Below are positions 6,253 to 14,510 of a stretch of DNA of 17,568 nucleotides, in pieces. Origin of the DNA: Clostridia bacterium (GTDB lineage: Bacteria > Bacillota > Clostridia > Oscillospirales > CAG-272); assembly GCA_017518025.1 (NCBI GenBank), contig JAFWWR010000195.1, forward strand, positions 1 to 17,568. The letters run 5' to 3'. Made by a program: the position numbers and the translations under genes. Each line of letters opens with the position of its first letter. Within the stretch, counting starts at the first letter, position 1. The notes beneath the pieces were generated by a model, which was given only the letters and a program-made list of their open reading frames with translations, did not search any database and was not told the DNA's origin.

Positions 6253-6855
6253 TTACCGCTTTTTCGGCTTCTTGATGAAGGACCAGAGGATTATGACGAT
6301 CTGGCCCGCCGCACCGAGAAGATAGATCAGCAAGACGGATTTTCTGAAGTAAAAGAACGTCAGATGGACGGCGCAGAGGATCGACCACATGAGCCCCGAT
6401 ATTATAACGTAGTTGTTCCTCGGGTTGAACCACACGGAGTTGAACACCAGGGCGATTATCAGAACCACAGGCACCGCGTAAACGAGATAGAGCCACTGGA
6501 AGGACATCCGTCCGATGATCAGCGTGGTGATGATGAAGGCGAATATTGCGGAGACCCACGCCGCGGACTCGGAAATGTACGTTATGACCCTGCGGTTGTA
6601 GGTCACCTCCTCACGTTTGTTCACCCGGTAGTTTTCGTCCACGTTTTCGGCGGAGACCAGATAGTCCACGGTGACCCCGAACAGATCCGCGATCTCGCAA
6701 AGGACGGATATATCGGGCGTCGATTCCGCACGCTCCCATTTGGAGACGGTCTTGTCGGAGTAATTGAGTTTTTCGCCCAGTTCCGCCTGGGTCATGTTGT
6801 TCAGGAGCCGCAGCTCGGTGATGTTTTTTGCAACTGTCGTTTTTATGTCGTTCAT
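6253..6855 (-). CDS. XRE-family transcriptional regulator with C-terminal membrane domain
   Basis: A 200-residue two-part protein. Residues 5-62 are a helix-turn-helix of the Cro/C1 (XRE) type: LRLLNNMTQAELGEKL then YSDKTVSKWERAESTPD and LCEIADLFGVTVDYL, all typical. Residues about 88-193 contain four hydrophobic helices (about 90-114, 119-140, 148-170, 173-193) ending in a KKPKKR tail. A membrane-tethered repressor would sense envelope or ligand state. The true start is 6855: GGAGGTTGAT precedes it, and it begins one base after the stop of the carboxypeptidase gene, so the two are co-translated; longer in-frame starts run into that gene. It may regulate its own operon or the control region 6072-6206; that is inference. 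Confidence 0.9.
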   Translation of the reverse strand: MNDIKTTVAKNITELRLLNNMTQAELGEKLNYSDKTVSKWERAESTPDISVLCEIADLFGVTVDYLVSAENVDENYRVNKREEVTYNRRVITYISESAAWVSAIFAFIITTLIIGRMSFQWLYLVYAVPVVLIIALVFNSVWFNPRNNYVIISGLMWSILCAVHLTFFYFRKSVLLIYLLGAAGQIVIILWSFIKKPKKR

Positions 6856-6856
6856 A

Positions 6857-8632
6857 TCAACCTCCGTTGGAAGTATCCGTCGTTCCGTCCGTTCCGGATG
6901 AGGCGGCGAATTCCTCGAGGCACAGTCCGCCCTCATGAATGGCGTACGCCGCGTTCCGTCCGACGAAACGCCAGTGCCACGGCTCGAAAGATACGCCCGT
7001 GACTTCCGTTTTCGCGGCGGGATACCGTTCGATAAAGCCGAACTTCCATGCGTTGTCGACGAGCCAGCGGTAGGCGTCCGTCTCGGCAAACTCCACCGTG
7101 GCGTACTCCAGGTTGTGCATATCCACGCAAAGTCCGGTCTGGTGCTCGCTTGTCCCGGGGCGGGACGAATAGGTCACCACGATGGCTTCGGCGTCCTCCC
7201 GCGAAAGCTCGGGATCCGCCTCCATCTCCGCCTCAACGTAACCGTTGAACAGGGCCTCCTGGGAGTCGTAGGATCTGTATCCGCTGGTCACCCCCACGTC
7301 GGTGATCCCGGCGGTGGCCATCTCGTCAAAGAGCGCCTCCAGCGCCTTGGCGGCGCAGGTGCGGAGCTGCTGGGTCTCTCTTCCGTCGTTTTTCGTATTC
7401 CGGACGTCGGTCAGATCGTCGGGGACGTAGTCCCGGCCCATGGGGTAAGCGGAGTTGACGAGTACGGTGTAGTCGCCGCTGCGCGGATTCATGTATTCCT
7501 CATACTCCGCAAGATCGGCGGTGAACGTCACAGCGGGTGCGGCGACGGGCCGGTTCTCGAAGTCCGGCGGGTCCATGGGAGCCGTGGATTTCAGCTTCAG
7601 CGTCACGGGGACGTAGACCACGTTGCCCGGGACGGATTTCTCCTCGTCCTCGATCCGGGACACGGATATGGTATTCCGCGATTTGTTGTATAGTACGGTG
7701 ATCCCGTCCACGTATTCCGCCACGAAATCGCCGGAGACCCACACCTTTTCCCCGTAAAGCACGGAGTCCACGTCCACGGTCAGGGGACGGGAATTGACGG
7801 TCACGGTCCTCGTGTCCACGGTAAATACTATGGACTCCTCGCGGCCGGTCCCGGCGCCGTCGGACGGCCCGTCGGGATCCGGGATCACGAATTTCATCTC
7901 CCGGGCGTTGCCGGTCACCGCCATCCCGAGGTAGTCCGCCACGTCGTTGAAGCAGACGTACATTTTTCCGTTTTGAAACGCCGTTCCGTAGGATACGGTC
8001 CGGACTTTCGTCCCTCCGTAGACGTAGGTGACCTTCCCCCTGGTTTTTCCGTCGGGGGAGCGGGTGAAGAACAGGGCGAAGAGGATCGCCGTCACGGCGG
8101 CGAGGATCACGAAAATAACGGCGCCCACAGCGACTCTGCCGAAGAAAGTTTTTCTCGCCTTTTTCCGTTCCTCGCGGCGGCGCGCCTTCATCTTTTTCTC
8201 CAGTTTCTTCTTTTCTTCCCTCAGCTGTCTCTCACGCCTGAGCGACTCCTGCCTGCGCCTCTCCCGTTCCTCTTCGGCGCGCTGACGGCGCAGGGCTTCC
8301 AGCCGGGCGCGGCTCCTCGCCTCGTCCGACCTGCTTGCGTAACCGTTCCGACCGCCCTGCATTTGCTGATAGTTCCCGCGGGACTGCGACGCGTTCCGTC
8401 CGGGGACGTTGTTCCGGCGTTGCTGCTGTCCGTACTGAGTCCGGTCGTTCCCCTGGCGTTGCTGTTGTCCGTACTGAGTCCGGCTGTTCTCCTGGCGTTG
8501 CTGCTGTCCGTACTGAGTCCGGCTGTTCCCCTGGCGCGGCTGTCTTCCGCCCGTGCCGGCGGCCTGACGGCCGTACCCGCCGGCGGGACCGTAGGGATCC
8601 GAGGTCGGTCTTCTGTTTCTGTTGTCGCTCAT
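6857..8632 (-). CDS. Membrane-anchored VanY-type D,D-carboxypeptidase (M15B) with low-complexity cytosolic tail
   Basis: A 591-residue type II membrane protein. Residues 1-100 are Gln/Arg/Gly/Asn/Tyr-rich with three RTQYGQQQR repeats; 105-162 are a charged Arg/Lys/Glu coiled-coil segment; 165-189 a single TM helix; about 200-325 a beta-rich region resembling the copper amine oxidase-like N-terminal domain that serves as a wall-facing module; about 400-575 the M15B peptidase. SGYRS (450-454), SEHQTGLCVD giving Zn ligands His497 and Asp504, and EPWHW giving Glu550 and His553 are all intact, so it should be an active zinc carboxypeptidase removing terminal D-Ala from muropeptides. AGGAGG lies about 9 bp before the ATG. 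The VanY/DacB-type peptidase is usually far shorter; the long cytosolic tail is unusual. No vanRS or ligase genes are nearby, so a housekeeping wall role is likelier than glycopeptide resistance. Confidence 0.9.
   Translation of the reverse strand: MSDNRNRRPTSDPYGPAGGYGRQAAGTGGRQPRQGNSRTQYGQQQRQENSRTQYGQQQRQGNDRTQYGQQQRRNNVPGRNASQSRGNYQQMQGGRNGYASRSDEARSRARLEALRRQRAEEERERRRQESLRRERQLREEKKKLEKKMKARRREERKKARKTFFGRVAVGAVIFVILAAVTAILFALFFTRSPDGKTRGKVTYVYGGTKVRTVSYGTAFQNGKMYVCFNDVADYLGMAVTGNAREMKFVIPDPDGPSDGAGTGREESIVFTVDTRTVTVNSRPLTVDVDSVLYGEKVWVSGDFVAEYVDGITVLYNKSRNTISVSRIEDEEKSVPGNVVYVPVTLKLKSTAPMDPPDFENRPVAAPAVTFTADLAEYEEYMNPRSGDYTVLVNSAYPMGRDYVPDDLTDVRNTKNDGRETQQLRTCAAKALEALFDEMATAGITDVGVTSGYRSYDSQEALFNGYVEAEMEADPELSREDAEAIVVTYSSRPGTSEHQTGLCVDMHNLEYATVEFAETDAYRWLVDNAWKFGFIERYPAAKTEVTGVSFEPWHWRFVGRNAAYAIHEGGLCLEEFAASSGTDGTTDTSNGG
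8412..8542 (-). repeat. 39-bp tandem repeats coding the RTQYGQQQR tail
   Basis: Two full 39-bp units (8448-8486, 8487-8525) differ by two bases; a 36-bp version precedes them (8412-8447) and a partial fourth follows (8526-8542). They encode the 13-residue repeat of the carboxypeptidase's cytosolic tail. High identity suggests recent slippage or recombination and possible length variation between strains. Confidence 0.9.
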
Positions 8633-8665
8633 TCTCGCCCTCCTCCTGATGATCAGGATGAAGTG

Positions 8666-9220
8666 TTACTTCGATTCCACCGTGAAGAAAAACGGGCTCG
8701 TGGGTGAATTGACTATCTTTATCTGCGCTATGGTGTATTTGAATCTCGACACCGAGGACAGGTATTCGCTGAGCGCCTCGCCCTCCGCGGCTCCCTCCGG
8801 ATGACCGGGGTACACCGCAACGATGAGGATCGAGTCCTCGCCCAGCATCCCGATGGCGTTTTCCACCGCCGGGAGAGTGGTCACTCTTGCCGTCGTCAGG
8901 GCCTTGTTGCCGGACCCGGGCAGATACCCCAGGTTGAACACTCCGGCGCGGATCTTTTCTTTCACGAATTCCGGCGCTCTGTCGTGGGACGCGAGGATCA
9001 GTTCCCAGTTGTCGGGGCACCCCGACGCGGCGAGATTCTCCCTCGTCTTGTCCAGCGCCCTCTGCTGTATGTCGAAGGCGTAGACTTTGCCCTCCGGCCC
9101 CACCGTCTTCGACAGGAAGACCGTGTCGTGACCGTTGCCCATGGTGAAATCCACCGCCACGTCTCCGGGGCGGAGATGGGTCAGCAGAAACTCCTTTTGC
9201 ATATCGAGAAGGTCAAGCAT
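8666..9220 (-). CDS. mnmM: MnmM/YtqB-like tRNA U34 (mnm5s2U) methyltransferase
   Basis: A 184-residue class I SAM-dependent methyltransferase of the former 'rRNA methylase' YtqB family; the Bacillus member is reported as MnmM, which methylates nm5(s2)U34 to mnm5(s2)U34 in tRNA. SAM motif I is DFTMGNG (24-30), the acidic loop ends at Asp50 (YAFD), and NLGYLPG (96-102) plus YPGH (137-140) are family hallmarks. The start at 9220 gives a product that lines up with the family N-terminus, has AAGAGGT about 6 bp ahead, and begins one base after the ABC-F stop; an in-frame ATG at 9250 would add ten residues. Family confident, exact reaction by homology only. Confidence 0.85.
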   Translation of the reverse strand: MLDLLDMQKEFLLTHLRPGDVAVDFTMGNGHDTVFLSKTVGPEGKVYAFDIQQRALDKTRENLAASGCPDNWELILASHDRAPEFVKEKIRAGVFNLGYLPGSGNKALTTARVTTLPAVENAIGMLGEDSILIVAVYPGHPEGAAEGEALSEYLSSVSRFKYTIAQIKIVNSPTSPFFFTVESK

Positions 9221-9221
9221 C

Positions 9222-11174
9222 TTATACCTCTTGTGATTTACTGTTATCATGGTCTCCGAGAACGGCGCGGAGCTCGTCCTCTTCGCCGTAGAGCTGCATC
9301 AGCCGGTCTTCGGCAACTGTCTTTTTATCGGTGAGCTCGCACGCTCTGAGATAATCCGCAGCCGCTTCGCCGTACAGCTCGTCGTCGATATTTGCGATCT
9401 CCGCCTCCAGCTTCGCGGCCTCCGCCTCCACCGCCTCAAGGCGGCGCGCGGCGCGCCTCAGCGCCTGCGCCTCCTGTTTCCGGGCGAGATATTCGGACTT
9501 CTGATCCGATACCTTGACCCCGTTTTCCGCGCCGGCGCTTTTTGCCGCCGCGGGAAGGGAATCGCTTTCCGTCAGCTTGTCGTAGGTGGAGATCACGTCC
9601 CGCCACCTGCCGTCCCGGAGCAGAATGAACCGGGTCGCCAGCCGGCGGACGAAATATCTGTCGTGGGACACGCAGATCAGCGTGCCGTCAAACCCCGTCA
9701 GCGCCTCTTCCAGCGCCTCCCGGGAGTCGATATCAAGGTGATTGGTGGGCTCGTCCAGAATCAGCAGGTTTATCTTCGAGAGGATCAGCTTAGCCAGGGT
9801 GAGCCGCGCCCTCTCGCCGCCGCTGAGAACGGCGACTTTCTTTTCCACGTCCTCGCCGCGGAACAGAAACTGCGCCAGCGTGTCCCGGATCTTCGTCTGT
9901 GTGAGCCCTGGGTACGCGCTCCATATCTCTTCCAACACCGTCGAGTCCGGGTCGAGTCCCTGATTGTCCTGGGAGTAGTACCCGATCCTCACGTTGTACC
10001 CGGTCACCACCGTGCCGGAGAGGGGCTCGAGTTCGCCCATGAGGATGCGGAGCAGGGTGGACTTGCCGCACCCGTTGGGTCCCGAAATGAACATCCGGTC
10101 GCCCTTTTTGAGGAGGAAGCTGAGGTTCTCAAAAAGGGTCTTTTCCGGGAATCCCATGGTGAGCTCCCGCGCCTCAAGCACGTCGTTCCCGCTGCTTCCC
10201 GGGGAATCTATCGAAAACGAGATCTTCTTCGGATCGGCGGCGGGTCTTTCGAGCTTTTCCATCCGGTCGATGGCCTTCATCCGGCTTTCCGCCGCGATGA
10301 TGTTCCGCTCTCTGTTCCATTTGCGCTGGTTTTCGATGAACGCTTCCAGCCGCGCGATCTCTTTCTGCTGAAGTTCGTATTTCTTGCGGTAATTATCCTT
10401 GTTTTTCTTTTTTTCTTCCACGAAGCCGGAGTAGGGGACTCCGTACATGGTTACGGAGCCGTTTTCCACGTCGAGGGTCTTGTTCGTGACCCGGTCGAGG
10501 AAATATCTGTCGTGGCTCACCACCAGAAGGGATTTCTTGTACGAAGAGAGGTGCTCCTCCAGCCAAAGGAGCGTGTCCGTGTCCAGGTGGTTGGTGGGCT
10601 CGTCGAGAAGCATGATATCCGGCTCCGCGGCGAGGATCTTCGCCAGGGCGAGCCGCGTTCGCTGGCCTCCGCTGAGGGACGAAATGGGAAGGGAATGGTA
10701 CTCCTCCCCGAATCCGAGACCCTTCAGCATGCTTCTACACCGTGAGCGGAAGTAAAGCCCGCCGCCGTCGATGAATTTTGCGTTGAGCGAGGCGAATTCC
10801 GCGGACAGTTTTTCGAGTTTTGCTCCGTCCGTCTCCTCCTTAAGGGCGGATTCGATCTCCCGGAGCCGTCCCTCCTGCCTCAGAAGGTGCGGGAACGTGG
10901 CGTACATCTGCTCCAGCACCGTGTCCTTCACGGAGGAGTCCACGTTGAAGGTATCGTTCTGGTGGAGGATCCCGATCGTCCTGTCGCGGCTGACCGATAC
11001 CGTGCCGCCGTCCGGCGTAAGATCGCCGGAGATCAGGGAGAGCAGGGTGGTCTTCCCGCTGCCGTTTACCCCGACGACGCCGACGCGGTCGCCCTCCTCC
11101 ACGTGAAAGGTGACTCCGCGGAGTATGGTGGCGGTCCCGTATCCGTATGAAACACCGGAAAGAGACAGTATCAT
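9222..11174 (-). CDS. ABC-F family ATPase (translation factor type)
   Basis: A 650-residue soluble protein with two ATP-binding cassettes and no TM segments. Cassette 1: Walker A GVNGSGKT (35-42), LSGGQ (167-171), Walker B ending LLDEPTNHLD with Asp191/Glu192. A charged helical linker (about 250-310, the P-site tRNA-interaction region) follows. Cassette 2: GPNGCGKS (365-372), LSGGE (450-454), LILDEPTNHLD with Asp474/Glu475. Residues 560-635 form a C-terminal coiled coil, as in Uup/YdiF-like members. Such proteins bind the ribosomal E site to relieve stalling, or protect it from antibiotics; which applies is not readable. The start at 11174 is set by AGGAGG 9 bp upstream and the canonical MILSLSGVSYGYG opening; upstream in-frame codons overlap the metallophosphoesterase gene. 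Confidence 0.93.
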   Translation of the reverse strand: MILSLSGVSYGYGTATILRGVTFHVEEGDRVGVVGVNGSGKTTLLSLISGDLTPDGGTVSVSRDRTIGILHQNDTFNVDSSVKDTVLEQMYATFPHLLRQEGRLREIESALKEETDGAKLEKLSAEFASLNAKFIDGGGLYFRSRCRSMLKGLGFGEEYHSLPISSLSGGQRTRLALAKILAAEPDIMLLDEPTNHLDTDTLLWLEEHLSSYKKSLLVVSHDRYFLDRVTNKTLDVENGSVTMYGVPYSGFVEEKKKNKDNYRKKYELQQKEIARLEAFIENQRKWNRERNIIAAESRMKAIDRMEKLERPAADPKKISFSIDSPGSSGNDVLEARELTMGFPEKTLFENLSFLLKKGDRMFISGPNGCGKSTLLRILMGELEPLSGTVVTGYNVRIGYYSQDNQGLDPDSTVLEEIWSAYPGLTQTKIRDTLAQFLFRGEDVEKKVAVLSGGERARLTLAKLILSKINLLILDEPTNHLDIDSREALEEALTGFDGTLICVSHDRYFVRRLATRFILLRDGRWRDVISTYDKLTESDSLPAAAKSAGAENGVKVSDQKSEYLARKQEAQALRRAARRLEAVEAEAAKLEAEIANIDDELYGEAAADYLRACELTDKKTVAEDRLMQLYGEEDELRAVLGDHDNSKSQEV

Positions 11175-11209
11175 CTCCCGTCGCCTCCTTTCTGCCGAAG
11201 TCTGAAATA

Positions 11210-12160
11210 TCAATCCACGTATTCGTGGGTCACCGTTGCCCGGCCGTCGGGACCGATCTTTATGACCGTACCTCCGTTGAGCCGGCTGTCGCAGTAACAT
11301 CCCCGCCCGGTCTTGAGCGAGAATACAAATCTGATCCCCCTGTACGGGACGGAAAAGTTGATGATGTGATTGTGCGCGCAGATGACGGTCTTCGTGCTGC
11401 CGCCCTCCAGCACCGCGTCGAGAAAGCCGTTGTCAACGGGATATGAGCTCACTTCCTCGTACATTGCGCCGAAGGAATCCTCATACCCCTCGTTCCAGCA
11501 GTCCCGGGCGTTCCGGGGATCCATCCCCATCCGGTCGATATCTTTCCGGAACGCGGCGTCTGCGGCCAGCCGGAACGCATAATTAGGGATGTGCATCATC
11601 ACCGTCGTCTCCGGAACTCCCATGCCGTTCAGGATCCCGATCTGTTCCCGGTACCATGCGATCTGCTCCCGGGAGAGCTCCGCGTGCTCACGGCTCACCG
11701 TTCCGTCCGGCGCGGTGTAATCCATCTCCTCGTGGGAATCCGTCATGATGATCCCGTGGACGGGTCTGCCGCCCTCCGCAACGAGGATGACGTAGTTGCC
11801 GAGTCCCAGCTCCGGATCGCCTCTCTCGAAAAGACACGTTTTCTTCTCGCAGAGGATATCCGCCAGGCGGGACGCGACTTCGGGGCCGTCCTGATGGTCG
11901 TGGTTGCCGAATAAGGGCGCGAAAGGCACGCCGTATCCGTCAAGCAGATCGGCGACGTGACCGTATACCGCCGGATGGTTGGACCACGCGATATCGCCGC
12001 ACAGGGTGACGAGATCCGGCCTTACCTTTTCCATGAGATGCCGGACGGTCCGGACGAGGTGTTCTCCCGTTTCCGACTCCCACTCCCGTGTGGTGAGCTG
12101 GATATCGGAAAGATTCAGCACGGTAAAATCTCTCCCCGGCGTTTTTTCAGTCGTAATCAT
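11210..12160 (-). CDS. Calcineurin-like metallophosphoesterase
   Basis: A 316-residue soluble dimetal phosphoesterase. The blocks occur in family order: LSDIQL (17-22, Asp19), LCGDIAW (53-59, Asp56), GNHDH (85-89), MMHIPNY (188-194, His190) and CAHNH (261-265, His263/His265). Block I reads D-x-Q where many members have D-x-H, and the last block has AHNH in place of GHxH, matching the PAP29/ADPRibase-like branch more than the classical one. No signal peptide is seen, so it acts in the cytosol; the substrate could be a nucleotide, phosphoprotein or phospholipid head group. The ribosome binding site is weak (GGGG about 9 bp upstream). It leads the metallophosphoesterase-ABC-F-MnmM-VanY-XRE string, with 35 bp to the next gene. 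Confidence 0.88.
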   Translation of the reverse strand: MITTEKTPGRDFTVLNLSDIQLTTREWESETGEHLVRTVRHLMEKVRPDLVTLCGDIAWSNHPAVYGHVADLLDGYGVPFAPLFGNHDHQDGPEVASRLADILCEKKTCLFERGDPELGLGNYVILVAEGGRPVHGIIMTDSHEEMDYTAPDGTVSREHAELSREQIAWYREQIGILNGMGVPETTVMMHIPNYAFRLAADAAFRKDIDRMGMDPRNARDCWNEGYEDSFGAMYEEVSSYPVDNGFLDAVLEGGSTKTVICAHNHIINFSVPYRGIRFVFSLKTGRGCYCDSRLNGGTVIKIGPDGRATVTHEYVD

Positions 12161-12201
12161 AAAAAGCCCCGATTCGTTTTCCCGGATGCCCGGCAGAGTT
12201 A

Positions 12202-12243
12202 AGCCGCGCCGTAACGGAATCCTTCGTCCGTCGCCGCGCGGCT
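12202..12243 (-). other. Hairpin between the TPM gene and the metallophosphoesterase gene
   Basis: AGCCGCGC (12202-12209) and GCGCGGCT (12236-12243) are perfect 8-bp arms, with an inner ACGGA/TCCGT helix. No T-run follows on either strand, so termination is doubtful. The 125-bp gap (12161-12285) shows no clear promoter for the downstream genes, so the structure may let part of the TelA operon transcript through or protect mRNA ends. Confidence 0.45.
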
Positions 12244-12285
12244 CAACCGTTGCTGTTTTACTTCCGCGCCATCGTCGGCGCCGCG

Positions 12286-13347
12286 TCAGTTGTTGTTATT
12301 GTTGTCCGTCTTGAATTCCCTGGTCGCGTAGTTGTCGTAGTTCGGATCCGGTCTGCTGAAGTATTCGCGGTCGAAATCCGACGCGCTCCCTCTCGCCGCG
12401 GGTCTGCGGACGTTCTGCCCGCCTCTCGCGGAAGAGACGTTCTGACCGCGGTTTGCGGCGGAGTATCCGTCGCCCGAGTCGGGGTAGACGAACCTGTCGC
12501 CGCGGGCGCCCTGAGCGGCGTTTCTCGTCTGTACCGCGTTCTGCTGAGCGTATCCGTTCTGCCTCTGGTATCCGTTCTGCTGACCGTAGTTCTGCCGGGG
12601 GTATCCCTGCCCGGAGGGATATCCGTTCCCGGCGGGACGCGCACCCTGCTGCCGGCGGGGATCGCCCGATCCGGCGGAATAGTACGCCCCCCTGCCGCTC
12701 TGCGCCATGCGGCGCCGTCTCTCCTCGAGGTACTCGCGGCGCTGTCTTGCCTGCCGCCTCTCGAGGACGATGAGGATAACGTATCCGACGCCGAGTATGA
12801 TCAGAACGATCAGAACGATTATCGCCAGAGCTTTGACGATCTTGCCGAAGGTGGATTTTTCCTTTTTCGCCGCGGTCTGCTCCTTGTAGTTCGCCTCGAT
12901 GAACGAAGAGATATTCTTCACGGAGGCGGCTACCTCGGCGCTGAACTCCTCGGCGTTATCGGGGGACTTGATGTTCCCGATGAGACTTTGGATCTTGTCC
13001 GCGGTGAGGATGCCTTCCAGCGCCTCGCTCGGAGCGGCGTAGGCGTAGTTGGTGCTCTTCACGATGAGCAGGAGAACGCCGTTCAGCTTCCACTCCTCGT
13101 AAACGCCGTTTGCGTAGGTCTCCGCGGGGATGTCGCCGGTGTTGTCCACTATGCAGACGCCGACTCTCATTCCCTTATCGACGAAGAGTACGTCGTTTTC
13201 GTTTTTGATCTCGCTTTTCGCCTCGTCGCTCAGCACTCCGATCTCGTCGTATATGTACGAGTCATGCTGCGGATACGTAGCCAGCGCTGCCGGAGCGACC
13301 ATGCACGCGATGAGAACGAATACTATGATCGAAATTACTTTTTTCAT
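12286..13347 (-). CDS. TPM-domain membrane protein with Arg/Gln/Asn-rich cytosolic tail
   Basis: A 353-residue protein. Residues 1-23 are a signal peptide (ALA before TYPQ); 28-150 match the TPM/YgcG-type domain (YIYDEIGVLSDEAK near its start, then VCIVDN and LNGVLLLIVK blocks), exported to the cell surface; 171-195 is one TM helix; 196-353 is a cytosolic tail, first Arg-rich (ERRRRMAQ), then low complexity with YGQQNGYQRQNGY and RGQNV elements, ending in five Asn. TPM domains are found in photosystem II repair proteins and in bacterial surface proteins of poorly known role. The ATG overlaps the TelA stop (ATGA), so it is translationally coupled and needs little of its own ribosome binding site. 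Domain call good, function unknown. Confidence 0.85.
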   Translation of the reverse strand: MKKVISIIVFVLIACMVAPAALATYPQHDSYIYDEIGVLSDEAKSEIKNENDVLFVDKGMRVGVCIVDNTGDIPAETYANGVYEEWKLNGVLLLIVKSTNYAYAAPSEALEGILTADKIQSLIGNIKSPDNAEEFSAEVAASVKNISSFIEANYKEQTAAKKEKSTFGKIVKALAIIVLIVLIILGVGYVILIVLERRQARQRREYLEERRRRMAQSGRGAYYSAGSGDPRRQQGARPAGNGYPSGQGYPRQNYGQQNGYQRQNGYAQQNAVQTRNAAQGARGDRFVYPDSGDGYSAANRGQNVSSARGGQNVRRPAARGSASDFDREYFSRPDPNYDNYATREFKTDNNNNN

Positions 13348-14510
13348 GATTCACTGTCTTCTTTTTTCTCAGATTCGGGGAGGTTGATCTCAAGCAGCTT
13401 GTCCTTGAGCTGCTTTTCTATGCCGCGAAGCTCCGCCTCGGCGACGCGTCTCTTCTCCTTCGCCTCGGTCTGGATCTGCTTCACCTCGTCGAGAGTTGCG
13501 ATAAGCTGCTCGTTGGTCTTCTTCAGAGTTTCCATATCCACGATGCCGCGCTCGGACGCCTTGGCGATTTCCACAGTGGACTGGTGGAGAGTCTCCGCGT
13601 TCTGCTGCAGGAGCTGGTTGGTCATGTCGGTGACGCTCTGCTGGGCCTGCATGGCCTGCTCGGAGTGGGCGATGCCCAGCGCCAGGACCATCTGGCTCTT
13701 CCACAGGGGGATGGTGTTGACGAGCACTGTCTGGATCTTCTCGCTCATCATGGTGTCGTTGTTCTGGAGGAGGCGGATCTGCGGAGCCATCTGGATCGAG
13801 ACCATGCGGCTCAGCTCCAGATCGTGGATCTTCCGCTCGAATCTGTTGCAGGTCTCGGAGAAGTCGTTGGCCTTCTGCGCGTCCTCGGGGAGGCCGGTCT
13901 CCTTCGCCTTGTCCAGATATTCCTTGAGGGTGGTCTCTCTTTCAAACTCCAGACGCCTCTTGCCCGCGGCGATATACATGGTCAGCTCTTTCAGGTACTC
14001 CAGATTCTTGTCGTACAGGGTGTCGAAGGTGGAAATGTCCTTCAGCAGAGTGACCTGGTGGTTCTCGAGCTCGCCGCTGATGGCGTTGACGGATTCCTCC
14101 GCCTTGGCGTATTTCAGTTTCATCCTCTCGATCTTGTTTTTCGTCCTTCTGAAGAGACCGAGGAAGCCCTTTTTGTCAGCGTCGGAGTTGATGCCCTTCA
14201 GCTGGGCGATGAGGTTCGTGATCATCTCGCCGGTCTGACCGAAGTCCTTCGTCTTCACGCCCTCGAGAGCCGCGTCGGAGAACTCGGAGATCTTCTGCTG
14301 GGCGGGAGCGCCGTAGTTCATCACGAGCACGCTGTCGGTGATGTCGATCTTGCCGGAGAACTCTTCGATCTGCTTCTTTTCCTCTTCGGTGAAGACGGTC
14401 TCGAGGTCTTCCGCAGTGATCGCCTCAGGCACCGCTTCCGCAGCGGGAGCCGCGGCGGCGGCCGCGCCGGTATCAAGAGTGAGTTTCAGTTCGGGGATGT
14501 TGTTATCCAT
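13344..14510 (-). CDS. TelA/YaaN-family (toxic anion resistance) protein
   Basis: A 388-residue, mostly alpha-helical cytosolic protein of the TelA/KlaA/YaaN family. An Ala/Pro-rich leader (15-30) precedes the conserved core: VMNYGAPAQQKISEFSD (63-79), FLGLFRRTKNKIE (116-128), the LENHQVTLLKDIS and NLEYLKELTMYIAAGK segments (148-184), and MAPQIRLLQ / NTIPLWKSQMVLALG towards the end, followed by a long coiled coil (about 300-380). The family was named for plasmid tellurite resistance and is also linked to lipid II-type antibiotic tolerance in Bacillota, but its biochemistry is unsettled. AAAGG lies 10 bp ahead of the ATG. In Bacillus the partner is XpaC; here the neighbours are an eight-TM protein and a TPM protein, a different pairing. 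Confidence 0.92.
   Translation of the reverse strand: MDNNIPELKLTLDTGAAAAAAPAAEAVPEAITAEDLETVFTEEEKKQIEEFSGKIDITDSVLVMNYGAPAQQKISEFSDAALEGVKTKDFGQTGEMITNLIAQLKGINSDADKKGFLGLFRRTKNKIERMKLKYAKAEESVNAISGELENHQVTLLKDISTFDTLYDKNLEYLKELTMYIAAGKRRLEFERETTLKEYLDKAKETGLPEDAQKANDFSETCNRFERKIHDLELSRMVSIQMAPQIRLLQNNDTMMSEKIQTVLVNTIPLWKSQMVLALGIAHSEQAMQAQQSVTDMTNQLLQQNAETLHQSTVEIAKASERGIVDMETLKKTNEQLIATLDEVKQIQTEAKEKRRVAEAELRGIEKQLKDKLLEINLPESEKKEDSES

Noticed and set aside
8412..8542. CRISPR-like array
   Set aside because: The 39-bp units are directly adjacent without spacers and stay in frame with the carboxypeptidase gene, so they are a coding tandem repeat.
6857..8632. Vancomycin resistance cluster (because of the VanY-like domain)
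   Set aside because: No vanR/S, vanH, ligase or VanX-like gene is nearby; the domain is also widespread in ordinary wall enzymes.
12202..12243. Intrinsic terminator for the TelA-TPM operon
   Set aside because: The stem is good but no T-run follows on the - strand, so it is listed only as a hairpin of uncertain role.
12250..14238. Open frame of 662 codons on the + strand opposite the TelA and TPM genes
   Set aside because: It lies antisense to two well-supported genes, its product is Val/Leu/Ser-rich with no recognisable domain, and it begins without a ribosome binding site. It reflects the codon bias of the real genes.
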